DNA from: Polyodon spathula
Taxonomy: Eukaryota; Chordata; Actinopteri; Acipenseriformes; Polyodontidae
NCBI RefSeq assembly: GCF_017654505.1
Contig: NC_054549.1
Location: 22,995,935 to 23,059,934 of the forward strand
DNA: 64,000 bases
Reading direction: 5' to 3'
Of this stretch, positions 1-42,119 are shown one piece after another (the stretch's first letter is position 1; the number at the start of each line of letters is the position of its first letter). A model generated the notes under the pieces. The model saw only the letters and a program-made list of their open reading frames with translations, was not told the origin of the DNA and did no database searches. Made by a program: the position numbers and the translations under genes.

Positions 1-707
1 AAAAATGAAAAAAGAAATAAAAAAGCGGAAACATAGTTTACATTTTATGGCCTTACACAAACTGAATCACAAAGGAAATAAAAAAAAAATACAACCAGGA
101 AAACCAACTCGGTTTCCACTGATCTTTATGCTATTCACTGTTGCCGTGGTGACGGAACCACCACAGGGAAAGCTGTGAGTCACCAGTGGAGAAACAAACA
201 AAACAAAAAAACACTGTGGAATTGTGGGATTGTGGAGGACTTTTTTTTTTTTTATCGCCTCTAATGGAGTTACAAACTGACAATGGAGTTATGACTTGAC
301 CGATTCTGAGGCAAGCTGTGTTTTTTGCTTGAAGAAAACGTTCTTGAAAACTAATACCCGTAAAGGCGATGGAACACATCATTTGCGATGTGAAAAAGAA
401 ACAATTTTGAGACACTTTTTTGTTGGATGTGGGGGGGGCGGGGGCGCCCCCGGGGGGGAAACCTATGGGGTACGGGATTGGGGAGGTTGGTCGGGGGGGG
501 ACAGGGGTGGGTAGGGGGCTTCTTTAGAAAAAAAAAGAAAAAAAAAGAAAGAGAAGGATGAAAAAACATTTTCTTTTTTGTGGGAAGAAGAAAAAACCCT
601 GCAGGCATATTATTTTTGTAAAAATAACTGAAAATAACTGCAGGCATTATATTGGACGTAAAGGCGACTACAATAACAAAAAAAAGTGATTACGTTTTTT
701 TTTCGCG

Positions 708-710
<3 letters not shown>

Positions 711-745
<35 letters not shown>
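711..745. repeat. (GT)n microsatellite
   Basis: 35 bases of uninterrupted GT dinucleotide. Confidence 0.97.
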
Positions 746-748
<3 letters not shown>

Positions 749-1146
749 GATGTGGGGATCAGAGATGGGGCTATAAGGGAGAGGGGAGGGTGCAGATAGG
801 AAGTTTATTTGATTTCTATCAGGACTCACTTACGTGGACATTTTCTGGAAATATTTGTTTTTATATATTTTACTTGACGTTTTCTTACTGTTTTCTGAAG
901 ATCATTTCACTCCACCCTTGGTTGTTGTGGAGCTGAAGTTTTCTGACTGTAGGAGGTTTTTAAAATAGACTTTCTTTCAGTAGAAAAGTAAATATAAGAG
1001 CCTCTGCCGTGTGCTGTGCTGCCATAAGCATCATACTGTGTTAGACTAACAAGCAATTCAGTATTATTGCTCTAGGGAAGAGGTGATGCTCAGGAAATAC
1101 TGTTATGCCATAAATTGGGCATTCATTTAGAAATAAACCCGGCAGC

Positions 1147-1345
1147 TCACTGATATCCGCTCTCGAGTTCCTGGGTGTGAAAGAGGAAGCTGTCTCGGTC
1201 GTGGGAACGGAGGACGCCCGCTGAACCTTCAGTTCTCCTGAGCAGCTGTGAGGGGAGGTGCTGCGGTGAGGGGAAAAAAAATAAAAATTCTAAATAGGGG
1301 AGAAAATCGAGAAAATAATTGTGTACTCTAAAATGAAAATTAAAA
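1147..1345 (+). mobile_element. SINE-like dispersed repeat, copy 1
   Basis: CTCTCGAGTTCCTGGGTGT, AGTTCTCCTGAGCAGC and the tail with AATTGTGTACTCTAAA all recur in order at 60010-60200. The short length and A/T-rich tail suggest a SINE; no clear pol III boxes are seen. Confidence 0.55.
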
Positions 1346-2724
1346 TAAATAAAAAAAATATTCAAACATTAATGTTTGTCCCAGCACTAAGATCCACTTA
1401 GTTTTGATTTTCAACCAGCACATGGAAAAATTGAAAACTTCAACTCCACAAGCATCAGGGTGGAAGAGGAACCTGGTAATGAAGTTAATAATGAAAGTCG
1501 GGGAAATGTCATTTAAAATATCAGCCACGTTTGTAAGGAAAAGGTGCCAGTATTAGCACAGTAGTGCAAAGAAGTAAACTTTATTCATTTTTATATACAG
1601 TATATATTCTTTTTAGATTCATAATATGCTGCCTCCTTTTTTATCTCAGCTTGCTCACGCTGAAAGGGACAGCAATGGACTCCAATATTCACATTTAGTT
1701 TTTATTTTCGAATTTGAACTGTCCTCCAAGTTCAGTAGCTTTGTGTACTACTTTGTAGACACACAGTGAGTGAGAAAGGTGCATTTGGTCACGGTTGATT
1801 TTGAGTGTTGTAAGTAAGTATTTAATTAATATGCAACTAACTGTTTTCTGAAGTTTTGTTCAATTTTTACTAAACTAAACTTCAGCAAATGGTTAATTGC
1901 ATATTAATTCAGTACTTATTTATGACACTGGAAATAAAACGTGACCTATTGTATGGATATTTGTTGATCATCACCTGTCTCTAGAACATTAGACTAATGG
2001 GACCTTCAAATCATTTAGAAAAGTCTAACAAATGTTTATCCCCATTAGTGTGACCAAGTCATTTCTTGGTATAAATTAGTATTTATGACATGCTTCAGTA
2101 TTATTTTTTATTGAATTTGGCTTAAATTATAGCTGTAAACCTAAAACTAGCTAAACTCCAGGAATTTGGGGGTATAAATCAGTAAGACAAAATAATGTAA
2201 GTCTTGATTATAAATGAGTGTGTACAACTTAGCCAGTCTCATGGTGTAAAACTGCCTTGTTGTGCACACTTTGGCTGATGAAAGCACTGCAATGGCATTC
2301 TTACAGGATAACTGCATATTAACTTCCCCCTTGTGTGTAGTATTTACCCAGCAGCTGGAATATACAGTGGAGGTGTGCTTACATATAGTATGCACGCTTA
2401 AATGATTAACTGTATTTGAGAACATGATATTCACTTTTTAACGCAGGTTCTTTGAAGTAATAAAGGTTTTGGTTTTGAGTTCTGGCCTTGTCGGAGCTAA
2501 TGAACACGGCATGTGTAATGACGAAATGCAGCCTATTGTGAATGTGACTCTAGTGCACAATAGTGAACATTCTGCCACAATAAATCAACAGTGGAATTTT
2601 GAATATTGGGAGTGTGCTCATACTGGCAACTTTACTAATTCTAACTGTTTTAAAAACTGCTTTTCCTTACAAACTGGTATTTAAAAATCTGCTAAAAATC
2701 CATGTGAAATGTGGAAGGCACTGG

Positions 2725-2935
2725 ATTTGAGTAGCTCAGTATTTAGAGAAAGCACAGAGTTTAAGTGCAGAAGGCACTGGCTTTGAGTAGCTCAGTGGTT
2801 AGAGAGAGCGCAGAGTTGCAGTGCAGAAGGCAGTGGGTTTGAGTAGCTCAGTAGTTAGAGAGAGCGCAGAGTTGCAGTGCGGAAGGCAGTGGGTTTGAGT
2901 AGCTCAGTTGTTAGAGACGCTGGGCTTCAGTGTGG
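2725..2935 (+). repeat. 56-bp tandem repeat with a tRNA A-box-like core
   Basis: GTAGCTCAG recurs at 2731, 2787, 2843 and 2899, exactly 56 bp apart. Each unit carries TAGCTCAGTNGTTAGAG, like the D-arm/A-box of a tRNA, with no matching tRNA 3' half. Confidence 0.85.
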
Positions 2936-3450
2936 AAGATAGTTTTAAATGTCAATACAAAATTCTAAATCCACCTTCAAGATCACATGGATTTTTGGCA
3001 GGTAGGTGTCATCATGGGAAAGCATTTTTTTTTAAATGTTTTTTTTAACAGCTATATAAGGTTTGATCTTATTCATCTGTGGCCTGGGGGACCTGACAAC
3101 AGATAAAGATAGAATACCAAACCAAAACATACGCTGTTTACTACACAAAACTCTTATGCCACTACATACCTGTGATCCAGTAAGTGGAGAAATTCATTGA
3201 CAAAATGTTTTGACTAGAAATGTTTCTAAGAGCACTACGTGATGTTTAATAGTTAAGGATGAATCTTGTAACTTCCTCTGCATGAATAAGATTATGATCG
3301 TAAATCAGGACTACCAGTATAAAAATCCTTTTGATTTGTCTGACAAATCTTGAATCAACATATCTAAATGATTATTATAAAAAAAAAAAAAAACATTGTA
3401 TAACCTTATTGACTGAAATGGCTGAAACAATTTTCAATTCAAATTTGAGT

Positions 3451-3484
<34 letters not shown>

Positions 3485-3506
3485 TATATATATATATATA
3501 TATATA
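3451..3506. repeat. (AT)n tract
   Basis: AT dinucleotide run with a small break in the middle. Longer runs of the same kind are at 3949-4011 and 4472-4545. Confidence 0.95.
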
Positions 3507-3946
3507 AAATATATAAAAATAGTTTCAAAAAGGAAAAAAAGGGAAAAAGTAGCGATCAGTAACAATATGAGGAAGCAGTTCCTTCTTAGTTTTATTTGAA
3601 TCTGTGATTTAGTGTTTTATGGATAGTGCACATTTTAAACATAACAAACTAGTGTTTGTTGGCTATATGGAGGACTGCACTTAATAAACGATTGAGTGAA
3701 ATAACCCTAGCACTCTGTGAACATTTGATATTGCATTTATATAACAAGTACAATGTATGGAACAGAAAGCATGTTTAACTCTAAGTGAAGCAGCTGGGTT
3801 CAGAGATCTTTCTTTCCTTAGACCAAGGTAATTTGAAACAGAGCGATTTGCCCGGTTGTTCTGTTGTTGAATATGGATGAATGCAAGATCGATTCCAAGA
3901 GGAGATCTCCTGAAAAACAATATTCACCCAGCATTGTGGATATAAC

Positions 3947-3948
<2 letters not shown>

Positions 3949-4011
<63 letters not shown>
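3949..4011. repeat. (AT)n tract
   Basis: About 60 bases of TA dinucleotide. Confidence 0.95.
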
Positions 4012-4013
<2 letters not shown>

Positions 4014-4469
4014 TATATAGTGGTTCACAACTAGTGTAACAATTTGGAATCTTGTATTCATTCAAAGTGCATGACAGATTGAGTCGCCGAATCCAAATTA
4101 CACTGAGTTGCTAACCTGACGTCATTCTCTGAACTCAGTGGTTTAATTTCGGTTTCTTTTCCATGCATTCTACTTGTATGAACAACACTATGAACACTGA
4201 TAAAATGGTTATTTTAGTCATGAGGATAATCAGCCCTTTTGGGGGCTCAGCCGGGATTTTCAGCCTCATCACAATTCATGGAATAACTACATGCTTCCAT
4301 GAAAGGCCTTGGTGTATCCTCTATGTCTGATACACTTAACCAATATTTTCATTGAATCTTCAGCAAGGATGAAAAGAATATCTTACACTGGATTGATATT
4401 GGTAATCCTAAAAACACAGTTGTATTTTTAATGTAAACTACTGCATAAGTTAATTAACAAGCAGTCATG

Positions 4470-4471
<2 letters not shown>

Positions 4472-4545
<74 letters not shown>
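4472..4545. repeat. (AT)n tract
   Basis: About 74 bases of AT dinucleotide. Confidence 0.95.
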
Positions 4546-4549
<4 letters not shown>

Positions 4550-5377
4550 AACACAACACAATAATTGATTGCAAAAATAATGATATGACGGTTAAAAATA
4601 GGAAACCAAAATTAGAAGCTATTTAAATAAAGAAATTAACATTACTAAGGTTAACATTAAGAAGGGATATATGATAGAACACGGGTCTATATGGAAAAAA
4701 ATGTTTCTGGCCTCCCCATACAGATGAATAATAATCAAAACTGTTTTTGTCTTTCTGATTTTATTTACAGTAAGGAAGTTTTTTTTTCTTAAGTGGGATT
4801 TTCTTATTTTCCTTGTTTTTGTATTTTCTGCTGCTTTTGGGCAGCTGTTTCGAGGGCTGAATCCCCTCTTTTGTGGTTAAAAAAAGAAAAAGAAAAAAAA
4901 GACGTGATTTCGTGAGGTCCCGGATGAAAACGGTCTCATGAAAGGAGGTGTTTAGGAGTCTTTCTGTAAATTGAACTCTTTTTTTTTCATCTCAAAAAAA
5001 TAAAAAAAATGTCTACTTTTGATGCATTCACGGTCTGTGGAAACAGTTATTTTTAAATTGACTGAATTGTCTTAAAAAAAAAACAAAAAAAAAATTTGCA
5101 GTTGAAATGGTGTTGTCACAAGCCTTGAAAAAGAATGACCATTGTGGGTCATTTATTGCCCTTTTTGTCCTACTCAGACTCATTACTTACTAAGCATCAT
5201 GGGATACCTGAATAGATCATCATCTCTGTAAATATACGCTAAATATTTTTAAGATCAAGCCATCTCATAAGTGCAGTGGTATCCCAAATGTACTACCAAT
5301 GCAGAGTGACTGTGGGACAAGTGTTCTTCATTTTATCTCGGAACATGCTTGCCAAGATTGATTTACCATTCTAATAA

Positions 5378-5570
5378 CACCTGCTGCACAGGAACAGTGT
5401 ATCTACAGTGTGGGGGTGTCAGAATGTGGGGTCCCTAATACCTGCTGCACAGGGAGAATGAATCTACAGTGTGGGGGTGTCAGAATGTGGGGTCCCTAAT
5501 ACCTGCTGCACAGGGAGAGTGAATCTACAATGTGGGGGTCCCTAATACCTGCTGCAAGGGAGTCCTAAAT
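5378..5570. repeat. 61-bp minisatellite, about three copies
   Basis: CTGCTGCACAGG recurs at 5381, 5442 and 5503, with a shortened fourth unit at 5549. Each unit includes CTACAGTGTGGGGGTGTCAG. Confidence 0.9.
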
Positions 5571-5684
5571 TAAATATATTTTATTTGTATTTTTATCCAA
5601 AGCTTGTTATTTACTGTATCTGCTTATCATACTTTAACTGATATTGAGTTGTCATGTTTCTTGAAATCTTTAATCTGATTTGAG

Positions 5685-5840
5685 CTTTGTCTGGAGAATC
5701 CTAAATGGTGGGACTGAACAGCCCTCACCATTCCATTCGAATTTGCAGGCCCGTCTACATTGGTATAGACGGGTCAAATTGTCTAGTGATTTGAATGGAA
5801 TGAGGATGGCTATCTTGTAGCAATCGTTCTGAATGATTGC
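5685..5840. mobile_element. Small palindromic MITE-like repeat
   Basis: GTCTGGAGAATCCTAA and CATTCCATTCGAAT on one side, and GATTTGAATGGAATGAGGAT on the other, recur inverted at 10395-10470. This indicates a short dispersed element with inverted ends. Confidence 0.45.
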
Positions 5841-6862
5841 ATGCAACATAAAATAGTAAGGGCTGTTTTAAAAAAAAGTAACTCAAATGACATTGAAGCT
5901 ACTTACTCTTCAAATACGTTCCCAACATGTTTAAATCATTGTTACAGTCACATTGCAACACGCAAACTGATTAATGTCAATTAAATAACCTGACTTGTTA
6001 ATTATAAGCAGAGCTTCTGATTTTTGGTTTTAACTGATAAAAACCGATAAAACTTCCCTGATACAAAAACAAAAAGGTGCAGTTGGGCAATCTGCATCCT
6101 TCCTGACATGAATCATCTCACATTGATTCATTCTGAATACTTTAAATCCACCCCAACTACTAAGTGGCAGCAAATTCTTACATCCCTATTGGAGGATTGT
6201 AACATGCTTGAGAGATTTAAAATGAAATGTTCTTACTCGCGAGACTTAAAGCTATGTTACGGGACGATAGGGATGTCAAATTGTGGCGAAATGTAAAAAT
6301 ACAAGGTGAAATGTACCCCAGTTCATCAATGCCTTGTTCTTGTGTATTCTGATTTGGTTGAATTAGAAAACATCCTCCCATCTTGCATCTGTGCTGGGCC
6401 ACAGTGTGCTCACAATATTTGTTTAGCCTTCATGAACCCCTGTATACCCAGGACTGGATGCAAGACTAAAGCCCCTTTCACACTGGTTTACCCTGCTCCC
6501 CTGTGCTTTACCCTGCTCTGTACCATCCTCCTGTGTGCTCCCCCCACTGCTTAAGCCCTGTGATTACAGTGCTGTCACCATGCTTTCCGGTGTCCTTGCA
6601 CACTAAGTGCTCAGTGTTATGAAGAACTGTCCGCGTCTCCTCACTGGCACCCGTGGTGTGAAGAGCCTCTTGCTGCTCATTTTACGACCATCTGCTGAGG
6701 ATCGGCCTAATCCCCTCATCTTCTCTCAACACTGTTTCCCTTCCAGGAGGGCTGAGCCACAACAAATCCTCTCAATCCCATTAACCAGCTGTGATCACCA
6801 ACCTCCAAGCAAGCTGACTTCACATCTCCCAACACTCGCCCTGTTCAACAGGGGAGAATGAC

Positions 6863-7050
6863 AGTCTAGTGGGGAGAGCCAAAGGACTGGGAGGGAGGGA
6901 AGCAGCGTGGCCTAGTCTAGTGGTTTGAGCTGAGGAACTGGAAGAGAGGGAGGGAAGCAGTGTGGGCTAGTTTTATGGATTGAGCTGAGGGACTGGGAGG
7001 GAGGGAAGCAGCGTGGTCTAGTCTTGTGGTTTGAGCAATGTGTCTTGGAA
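6863..7050. repeat. Tandem repeat, unit 51-55 bp, about three copies
   Basis: GGAAGCAGCGTGG followed by a CTAGTNNNGTGGTTTGAGC-like segment recurs at 6902, 6957 and 7008. The units resemble a tRNA-derived head but no whole tRNA is present. Confidence 0.75.
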
Positions 7051-9224
7051 GTAAAGTGAGCTGGGATTTTCTGTATGTAAAGTTCATGACACACAAACCC
7101 AAGCAATAATATTATGTGTTTGAGTGAACTGGACACAGTATTCTAAATTTGATCTAACAAGGTCATCATATAATCTAAGCATAACTTGTATTCCACAGGT
7201 TTGGTTATCTTTAGGCTGCTTACCCCATTCCACATATCGGAATTTCAACCTGTTTTTTTCCATGCTCCCTACAGCAGTTGGGCTCCCACACCTGAATGTC
7301 TCTGGTTGTCACAGCAACATCCCCACATGCTAATTCCTCAAATCAGGAGATATATTTAGTCAGCCCTACAATGGGGCCTAGCTGTCTCCCACAATCTCTC
7401 CAGTCATTCGAGTGCTTTTCAAGCCTCCTCTTTTTTTTTTATACATACGTTGTGTAGGAGTTCCAAAGCAAATTCCATTTTTTTCCAGAAACTGAAGGCC
7501 GCATCGTGAGATAACAATCCCACAGCCTGTTTTAAAGCAGAAATCTCATTGGAGCTCTGCAAGGTGAATTATAGATGTACGGCTTCCCTGTTTGCATTCA
7601 CATGCAACATCAACGTGATGTGTCAGATGTCAAAGTGGATATTAGAATGGCAATGACGAAGCCAATTTGCTTGAAAAAATTAAAAGTAGCCCGGACATTT
7701 CCATCAAAGGATTTAAAAAATCTGGAATTGATCTGAGGCAGTCAGAAACCCAGAGGCACTGTAAACTGAGCTAAGCATTTTTGGGGTTTCTTTTTTTTCT
7801 TTCAAAAAGGGTTTAATTAACAGCCAACATTATGTGTCAGACTTGTAAGAAAGTCTGTAACAAAATGGTTGATTGTTATTGATACATTGTAGATATTACA
7901 GAAGACACTCACCGTGCAGGTATCAGAAAGTCCAGAAACGAAACGTTAAAATAAATTTGTTCTGCACCGTAAAAAACAGAGCGGATTTTACCAGTGCTTG
8001 CTAGTCTAACTGATTAGAAGGCCTTCTTTGTTGTTCTCCCAGTTGCTGCAGTTACACTGAGGATGCTACTTTAATGAGTTACTGTAAGATACTGTTTTAG
8101 CAGACAGATTTCATTAAGTAAACATTTAATTGAATATTTTTGGAATTAAAAGTATAAATGCAAAACTGCGTTGCATTTTTCTTTGTGACCCTGCCAAGTT
8201 AAAAACGGCAATTCAAAAACCATCAAAATCCCCAAAGGTAGCAAATCCGTCGAATTTAATACCAGCAAAAACATCCAGTTATATGGTATGTACCCATCCC
8301 TTACAGCATTCTTTCCTGCCAGCGCAATCAGACTTTCAGGACAACCTGAGGTGTGAAATTGGACCAGAGAATTCGGGCTCCTGTCCTAATTGAGCCAACC
8401 GAGTAATTTAAAAACATGGCAGTGGAGGTATGGATGGGCAACTGGAGCACGTACCCACGTTACGTGGTTCATGGAAACAGGATATTAGTGTTTTCAGGGG
8501 TCTGTGTTTTACAAATGTACAGCTGTCATCTTGTTAAAAAAAATCCTGCATACATGATAGGAGTAGCACTGACCACTTAACCATCGATCTGTAGCACTTC
8601 TTATGTTTTCCAAGACACATCTGGGGCAAACTTATTCATATGACTAGTTCCTACTGCAATTGAAGCGGGACACTTGTTTGCTAAAATTGTGTTTAACTTT
8701 GCTACCTTTACATTCTGTTTTTAAAGAGCTGGTCCCTTTTGTAGATTTCAGATCTTGATACGGTCAGCCCCTTTATTCTAACTTAGCTGTTTTTATACAC
8801 GTGTTTGGACAGATTCAATATTGGCCCAGCACATCATAATTTAAGGTTAATCTAAAATGATTCTCCAATTGTATAAAATTGAATAAAACTGTAAAAAAAT
8901 CTACATATGTCTCACATTTACAACGCATGCTTTTTGTTCACAAATGACAACACTGAGTTTCTGACTCTTGGGAGTATGGGTGCTGTTAGTTTAAACATTA
9001 TCCATGCATTAAATGTTTATAATTTTGTGTAACCATTATAAGAAATACACGTTGCTGTTTACACAGTACTAACCATTTGTAGTGTAACAAAACTCAGGTC
9101 ACAATACGATGTGTATGGGATGGTCCTAATGGGCTACTTTTAAGATAAAAATCTAATAATTTAATGGACTTTTGTTAAACAAACATGTAATGAGTCAGGG
9201 AGTGTGTAGTTATACCAATGAAAC

Positions 9225-9466
9225 AATGAAATTCTACTTCATAAAGTCGAATGAAACTTGCTGAATAATGTTACGTTAACATATTGAATTATATACTGCT
9301 TTGTATTTTTTCCATACACAACAAAAAACTGAATAAAAAATTGGACTACTGTATTACTATTATGGCTTCCGGTAGACTTTTGCAATACAATTTTTGTAGT
9401 TCTTTTGATTACATGTATATATCTCAATCCTACAATTCTAGGGGATGTAAATCTTTAGGCCATAAA
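9225..9466. mobile_element. Dispersed MITE family, short copy
   Basis: It contains CATAAAGTCGAATGAAAC, TATGGCTTCCGGTAGAC and the terminus ACAATTCTAGGGGATG. These are hallmarks of a family also seen at 23015-23345, 24148-24480, 34370-34480, 37790-37905, 42340-42565, 44355-45170 and 49330-49450. Confidence 0.6.
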
Positions 9467-9541
9467 ATTAATTTCTCTTAATTTCTTAATAAAGCTAAAA
9501 TGAAATTAACACTTCAGTCAAAAAGACGTGTACAATAGACT

Positions 9542-11942
9542 TTTATTTACAACAATTTTTACAAATGCATATTTTTTGTATAAAATAATAATAAAAAAGA
9601 ACCAGAATAAGACAAGAAAGGAAACCGAGGAAATACATACACGGTTTAGAAAAACCTGTTCAGTAAGCAAACACCGACAGCATTAATAGAAATACTCAAC
9701 TACTTCACTTAGATCTTAGTTTCGCCAGCTATTGGAATAGTGTTTCAAGACTCACTTATGAGAATTTATTTTCAAGTATATTAAGTCTATAAAAAAGGCA
9801 GTGAGTTTCCAAGTTCAATAAACACTGAACACTTCAATTCCAATAAAAATTAAAAACCTCAGTACCAAACAAAACACACCCACATTGACATCACACATTT
9901 CTTGCAAAATAAATCAGTTAGCCAATGATGTAACACCCCCAGCCAATGCTTGCCCTTTTTCAACTATTTTAAGTTGATCTTTGAATACTATAATTTGGGT
10001 GAGGCCAAGTAAGACTAAGTACTGTTTCACACAATGGATCATAAGTCAGGGGGGGGATGCATTTCTCAGCCTCGTAGGAGAAATTTATGTTATGAGCATA
10101 ATAGTGCATCCAGTTCATGCTCCCTCCTGCAACAAAGCTGGTTTTTGGTTCCTACACCACTCCTTTTAAATCAGAGAACCAGCACTGTGGCAGGTGGGAG
10201 CATGATCTGGATACACTGCGACGTTTAGAAGTGACATTGTTTTTCCTCTGAAGAAAGCGCCACGGTAAAAACTGAAATGTTTCCATTCTGATTATACATA
10301 TCATGTAACCTTTCAATTACATCTATCTAGCTATCTATCTAGCTAGCTATCTATCTAGAGTAGTAAGAGCTGACACAGTTGAAGTCACACTGTCACATGA
10401 TTTGAATGGAATGAGGAAGGCTGTTCAGTGCTGGCAGTTAGGATTCTCCAGACAAGCTCAAACAGAGAAGAACGAGCAATAGATAATATATAAAAACAAA
10501 ATACAAAGCAATTTATGAAATCAGAATCTGCATATTTTAGGGTTTAATTAAAGTTTAGTTTTATGCTACAAAAACTGAATGAAGAAGAACTGCACTTTCA
10601 GCTTGATTTGTGTTCGTTTTGTGACATCGGTAGTTTGTGGTTTGAGTTTTTACTTTGCTCTCCACTGAACTGTAAAATACAAGCCTGATAGGTAAAAAGT
10701 AGGTTTTTCTGTAGTTAAAATATAAAATAAAAATAACTTGTAAATTTTACAGTAATTCAGAAACAATACACAATAATATACATTCAATTGAACCAACAAA
10801 ACAGACTGGTGTTGTAAATTCATTACATGAAGCAGAAATTCAATAGCTTTCAAAAGTTCAATTAATGGTCCTCTTATAATCAAAGTTAAAGCCAATTATG
10901 TTGGATATAACTCCGTGAATGCAGCCAAATAGAAATTCAAGTAACATTTAACACAATTTCCACTGGTTTCTTTCAGTGCACCTCCCTATAAATCGATCTC
11001 ACGTTCATTCTCGGGGTTTGAGTCATGACAAACACTTCTCATTTCAGAATATATCCACATGGTGACAGCTACATTTCATCATTCCAATTTATGAATGTGA
11101 CATCCCTCTTACTGGAAAGCCTACCCATGGACCTCACACCTGGTTCCTGCTTCTTAATCAGCTGCTGCTCTAAATGACTGGAAGCCAGTCACGGAGCCCC
11201 TGTGTTATCAGATTGACTATATTACAACCTACAACACAGTGATGATGCAATGGAGTGGAAGTACAAGCTGTGAACAAGCCTGTGAACCAGGCTTATGAAC
11301 TGACCGCTCTCCCAGTCACCCCACTTTGAGCTAGAAGTATTCAAATCACTCAACTATGCGTGCAATGCAACCAGCTAGGTGCTCCTGCAAGTGGCGTGCT
11401 GGTCACGGAGAAGGCAAAATTTATGTACCAAAAAATGTATCCAGGCAAGGGAGGCAGATTTCAATGCAAGTACGGGCAATTTTACTAGAAACATTTTAGT
11501 TTTAAACACAGCGCAGGTTTTATTTTCAAGCTAAAAGAGGCTGAATGACTGGGCAAGCTGCATGAAGGGATTTTGTTTAAAAACAAGCATTATGTTCAGG
11601 TTAAGACTTTAGAACCATAATGTGTACTGCATTGCTGTGCTGTATCACTGTATTATTCTCCAGACTGAGGGTGTAGATTGCTGGTGTGCAAATTTATTAA
11701 AACCATTGACATTTCTTAAACTGTTTGCATGGCTGGCCTTTGAAACCTAGGATTGGACAAGGAATGAAACTGCATTGAATTAAAGATTAAGAATGAATCA
11801 ACTAACTAGTATTCAAGCACTTTGTGTAGGGAGAATATGAGGTAATGTAACAAACAGTGCTTGTAATCTAACAATGTGGATTCACCGCTACCTATCGGAG
11901 CCAGAAGGGTCTATTAAAAATAATACAAATTCAAGAAACTTA

Positions 11943-12010
<68 letters not shown>

Positions 12011-12753
12011 ATCATATATATATATATATATTAAATTTCGAAAATTTTAATAAAAGTCATCTCACTACAATCAAAAAAAGTTTAATAAAATAATTTAATA
12101 TTTTGATGTCCTGTATTCTAGTTCTTCTTGGTTGTATTTGTGGTATTGCTTTACTTAAAAAGCTATAAACAATGGCAAGTGTTTTCCTCAAGAAATACAC
12201 ACACACACACACTTTAGACTGGACAATTTCAATGTTCCTGTCCTGTATTTTGTTTAATTTTTTTTTTTAAATGAAGACTGCTAGAAATGTGAGCAATCTC
12301 GTTACTGCTTATCCTGAACTAGAGTTCTAGTAATAAATGCTGGGTTCCAGTTAACCTTAGAGAGAACCCCTTCAAATGCTATTTTCGTAGACAAGAGTAA
12401 CACAAGCTAGATCAGCCAGTGCCAGTGACAGCTACTGTGAATGAAGTTTTGTGCACTGGCTGTGGTTCATGCGACTATAGAGACAAACTGCAAAGCTGCT
12501 CCTAAACTGCGATTAACACAAACTAACAAGAAACAATATTTGAGTAATTGCAATGAGAATAGAATTCCGGCAAACGATTATCAAAAGGAAGTTAAAATGT
12601 TAAAGTTAAAATTTCAGAAGGGCATTTCGAAGGGCCTCCCAAATGCTCGGATGGTTTTAGTAACAAATCTCAAAACCTAAACACAGGGCTGGGTGCAGGG
12701 CAAGGAGTCCAGTTTTGAAAAGGGGTTTCATTTGTTACCCTCCCCCTTGAGTT
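9542..12753 (-). other. Probable SUV39H1 3' UTR and downstream region
   Basis: No other gene is visible after the stop codon. Minus-strand AATAAA signals lie at about 11518-11523 and 9542-9547. The second is followed by a run of ordinary 3'-end-like sequence. Which signal is used cannot be told from the DNA. The stretch also holds an (AT)n tract and a short ATCT repeat near 10320. Confidence 0.35.
11945..12030. repeat. (AT)n tract
   Basis: A long AT dinucleotide run, slightly imperfect at its right end. Confidence 0.93.
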
Positions 12754-41069
<28,316 letters not shown>

Positions 41070-41090
<21 letters not shown>

Positions 41091-41610
41091 CTTCTACACC
41101 GCCGCCAAAACTGCCAGCTCGAGTTGAGAGGTGGGCTAATAGAAAAGGCGCGCGATGGTTGGTTCGCTTGCCGTATGAGTGACACTTTGGCCAGCCAATT
41201 GGCTTTGGGATCTGACGGGGTCTGAGCTTGTAATGTAATTGACGGCTTAATTCACCTATTAGCGGTGGTGTAATAGTCCCTCTCCACAATGTTTGAGACG
41301 GGCGTGGCTCCTCACTTCAACCGAGCAGACTGTTGATTGACAGTAATGTTTACCAATCTGAGTGGGATTTTGCTGCCTGAGAGCTTTACTATTGGTAGAT
41401 CACTGAAAAGGGAGCGAACACGTCTGTGGTGGATCTAACGGCCGGTGATTTAAGGGAAGGTAAACAGGGATAGGTCAGTGATGTTAAAGGCTGGACTTTC
41501 TTGGCCAATAGCGATTGAAGAACATTCGCAGGGTCTGGAGAAAATGTGCTCATTGGATAAAGCGTCAGCAGTTTTGCAACACGAATAAAAAGTGAGTGTT
41601 GTGATTGGAG
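41070..41610 (-). promoter_or_regulatory. SUV39H1 promoter with CCAAT, E2F-like and YY1-like sites
   Basis: The region is GC- and CpG-richer than its neighbours. A YY1-type CCGCCATCTT (41084-41093) covers the start codon. GCCGCCAAAA (41101-41110) reads as an E2F-like TTTTGGCGGC on the gene strand. CCAAT or ATTGG boxes occur near 41195, 41353, 41391, 41505 and 41603. No clear TATA box is seen, which fits a cell-cycle housekeeping promoter. Confidence 0.6.
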
Positions 41611-42020
41611 GATCTTGTTGTTGGGTGACCAGAGGCCGAGACGTGGTCTTGAACAAATACAAAATATGTCCTTAAATTTGTTAGTATACCACGCATGCAG
41701 ACAGACTGTAGTGTGTTACAATCGTTTTATAGTGACATTGTATACGAACAATACCTCTTGGCATTTCCCCCCAAAACTTAAAGCCCCGGTTTTTAAAGAG
41801 CCAGATAACACCCCTGACGTAAACTACGTAAACAATCAGCAAACATAATTATGGTTCCAGATAATATTTTTCATTTGGGTTACTATGCTAAATTAAAATT
41901 ATCCACAGTATGGTTATTACAGGTAGTTCAACGTAGAAAGCGAAGGCGTGTATAATAACACAACCATAATGTAATATAATGCAGACTATGGAAACCAAGC
42001 AGTCTTTATATTATTAAACA

Positions 42021-42040
42021 AGAGCGCCATCTAGTGACCA
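42021..42040 (-). promoter_or_regulatory. CTCF-like motif, left arm
   Basis: Minus strand TGGTCACTAGATGGCGCTCT resembles the CTCF core CCACTAGRTGGCGCT with one change. Binding is not shown. Confidence 0.35.
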
Positions 42041-42119
42041 GTAGTTTACCTTTATCAAAGTTTCCTTTGGTAAAAGCAAGTGTAATAGAGCACAGCGAAA
42101 GCATAGTAAATCATAGAGA

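Larger units (their letters stand above)
1..9500. other. Gene-free repeat-rich region
   Basis: No splice-bounded or conserved coding sequence was recognised on either strand. The short open frames are not protein-like. The region contains microsatellites, the tandem arrays at 2.7, 5.4 and 6.9 kb, SINE-like and MITE pieces, and long AT-rich spacers. Confidence 0.6.

Noticed and set aside
6306..6861. Open frames in a Cys/Pro-rich stretch
   Set aside because: No splice sites or domain; composition looks like a low-complexity repeat.
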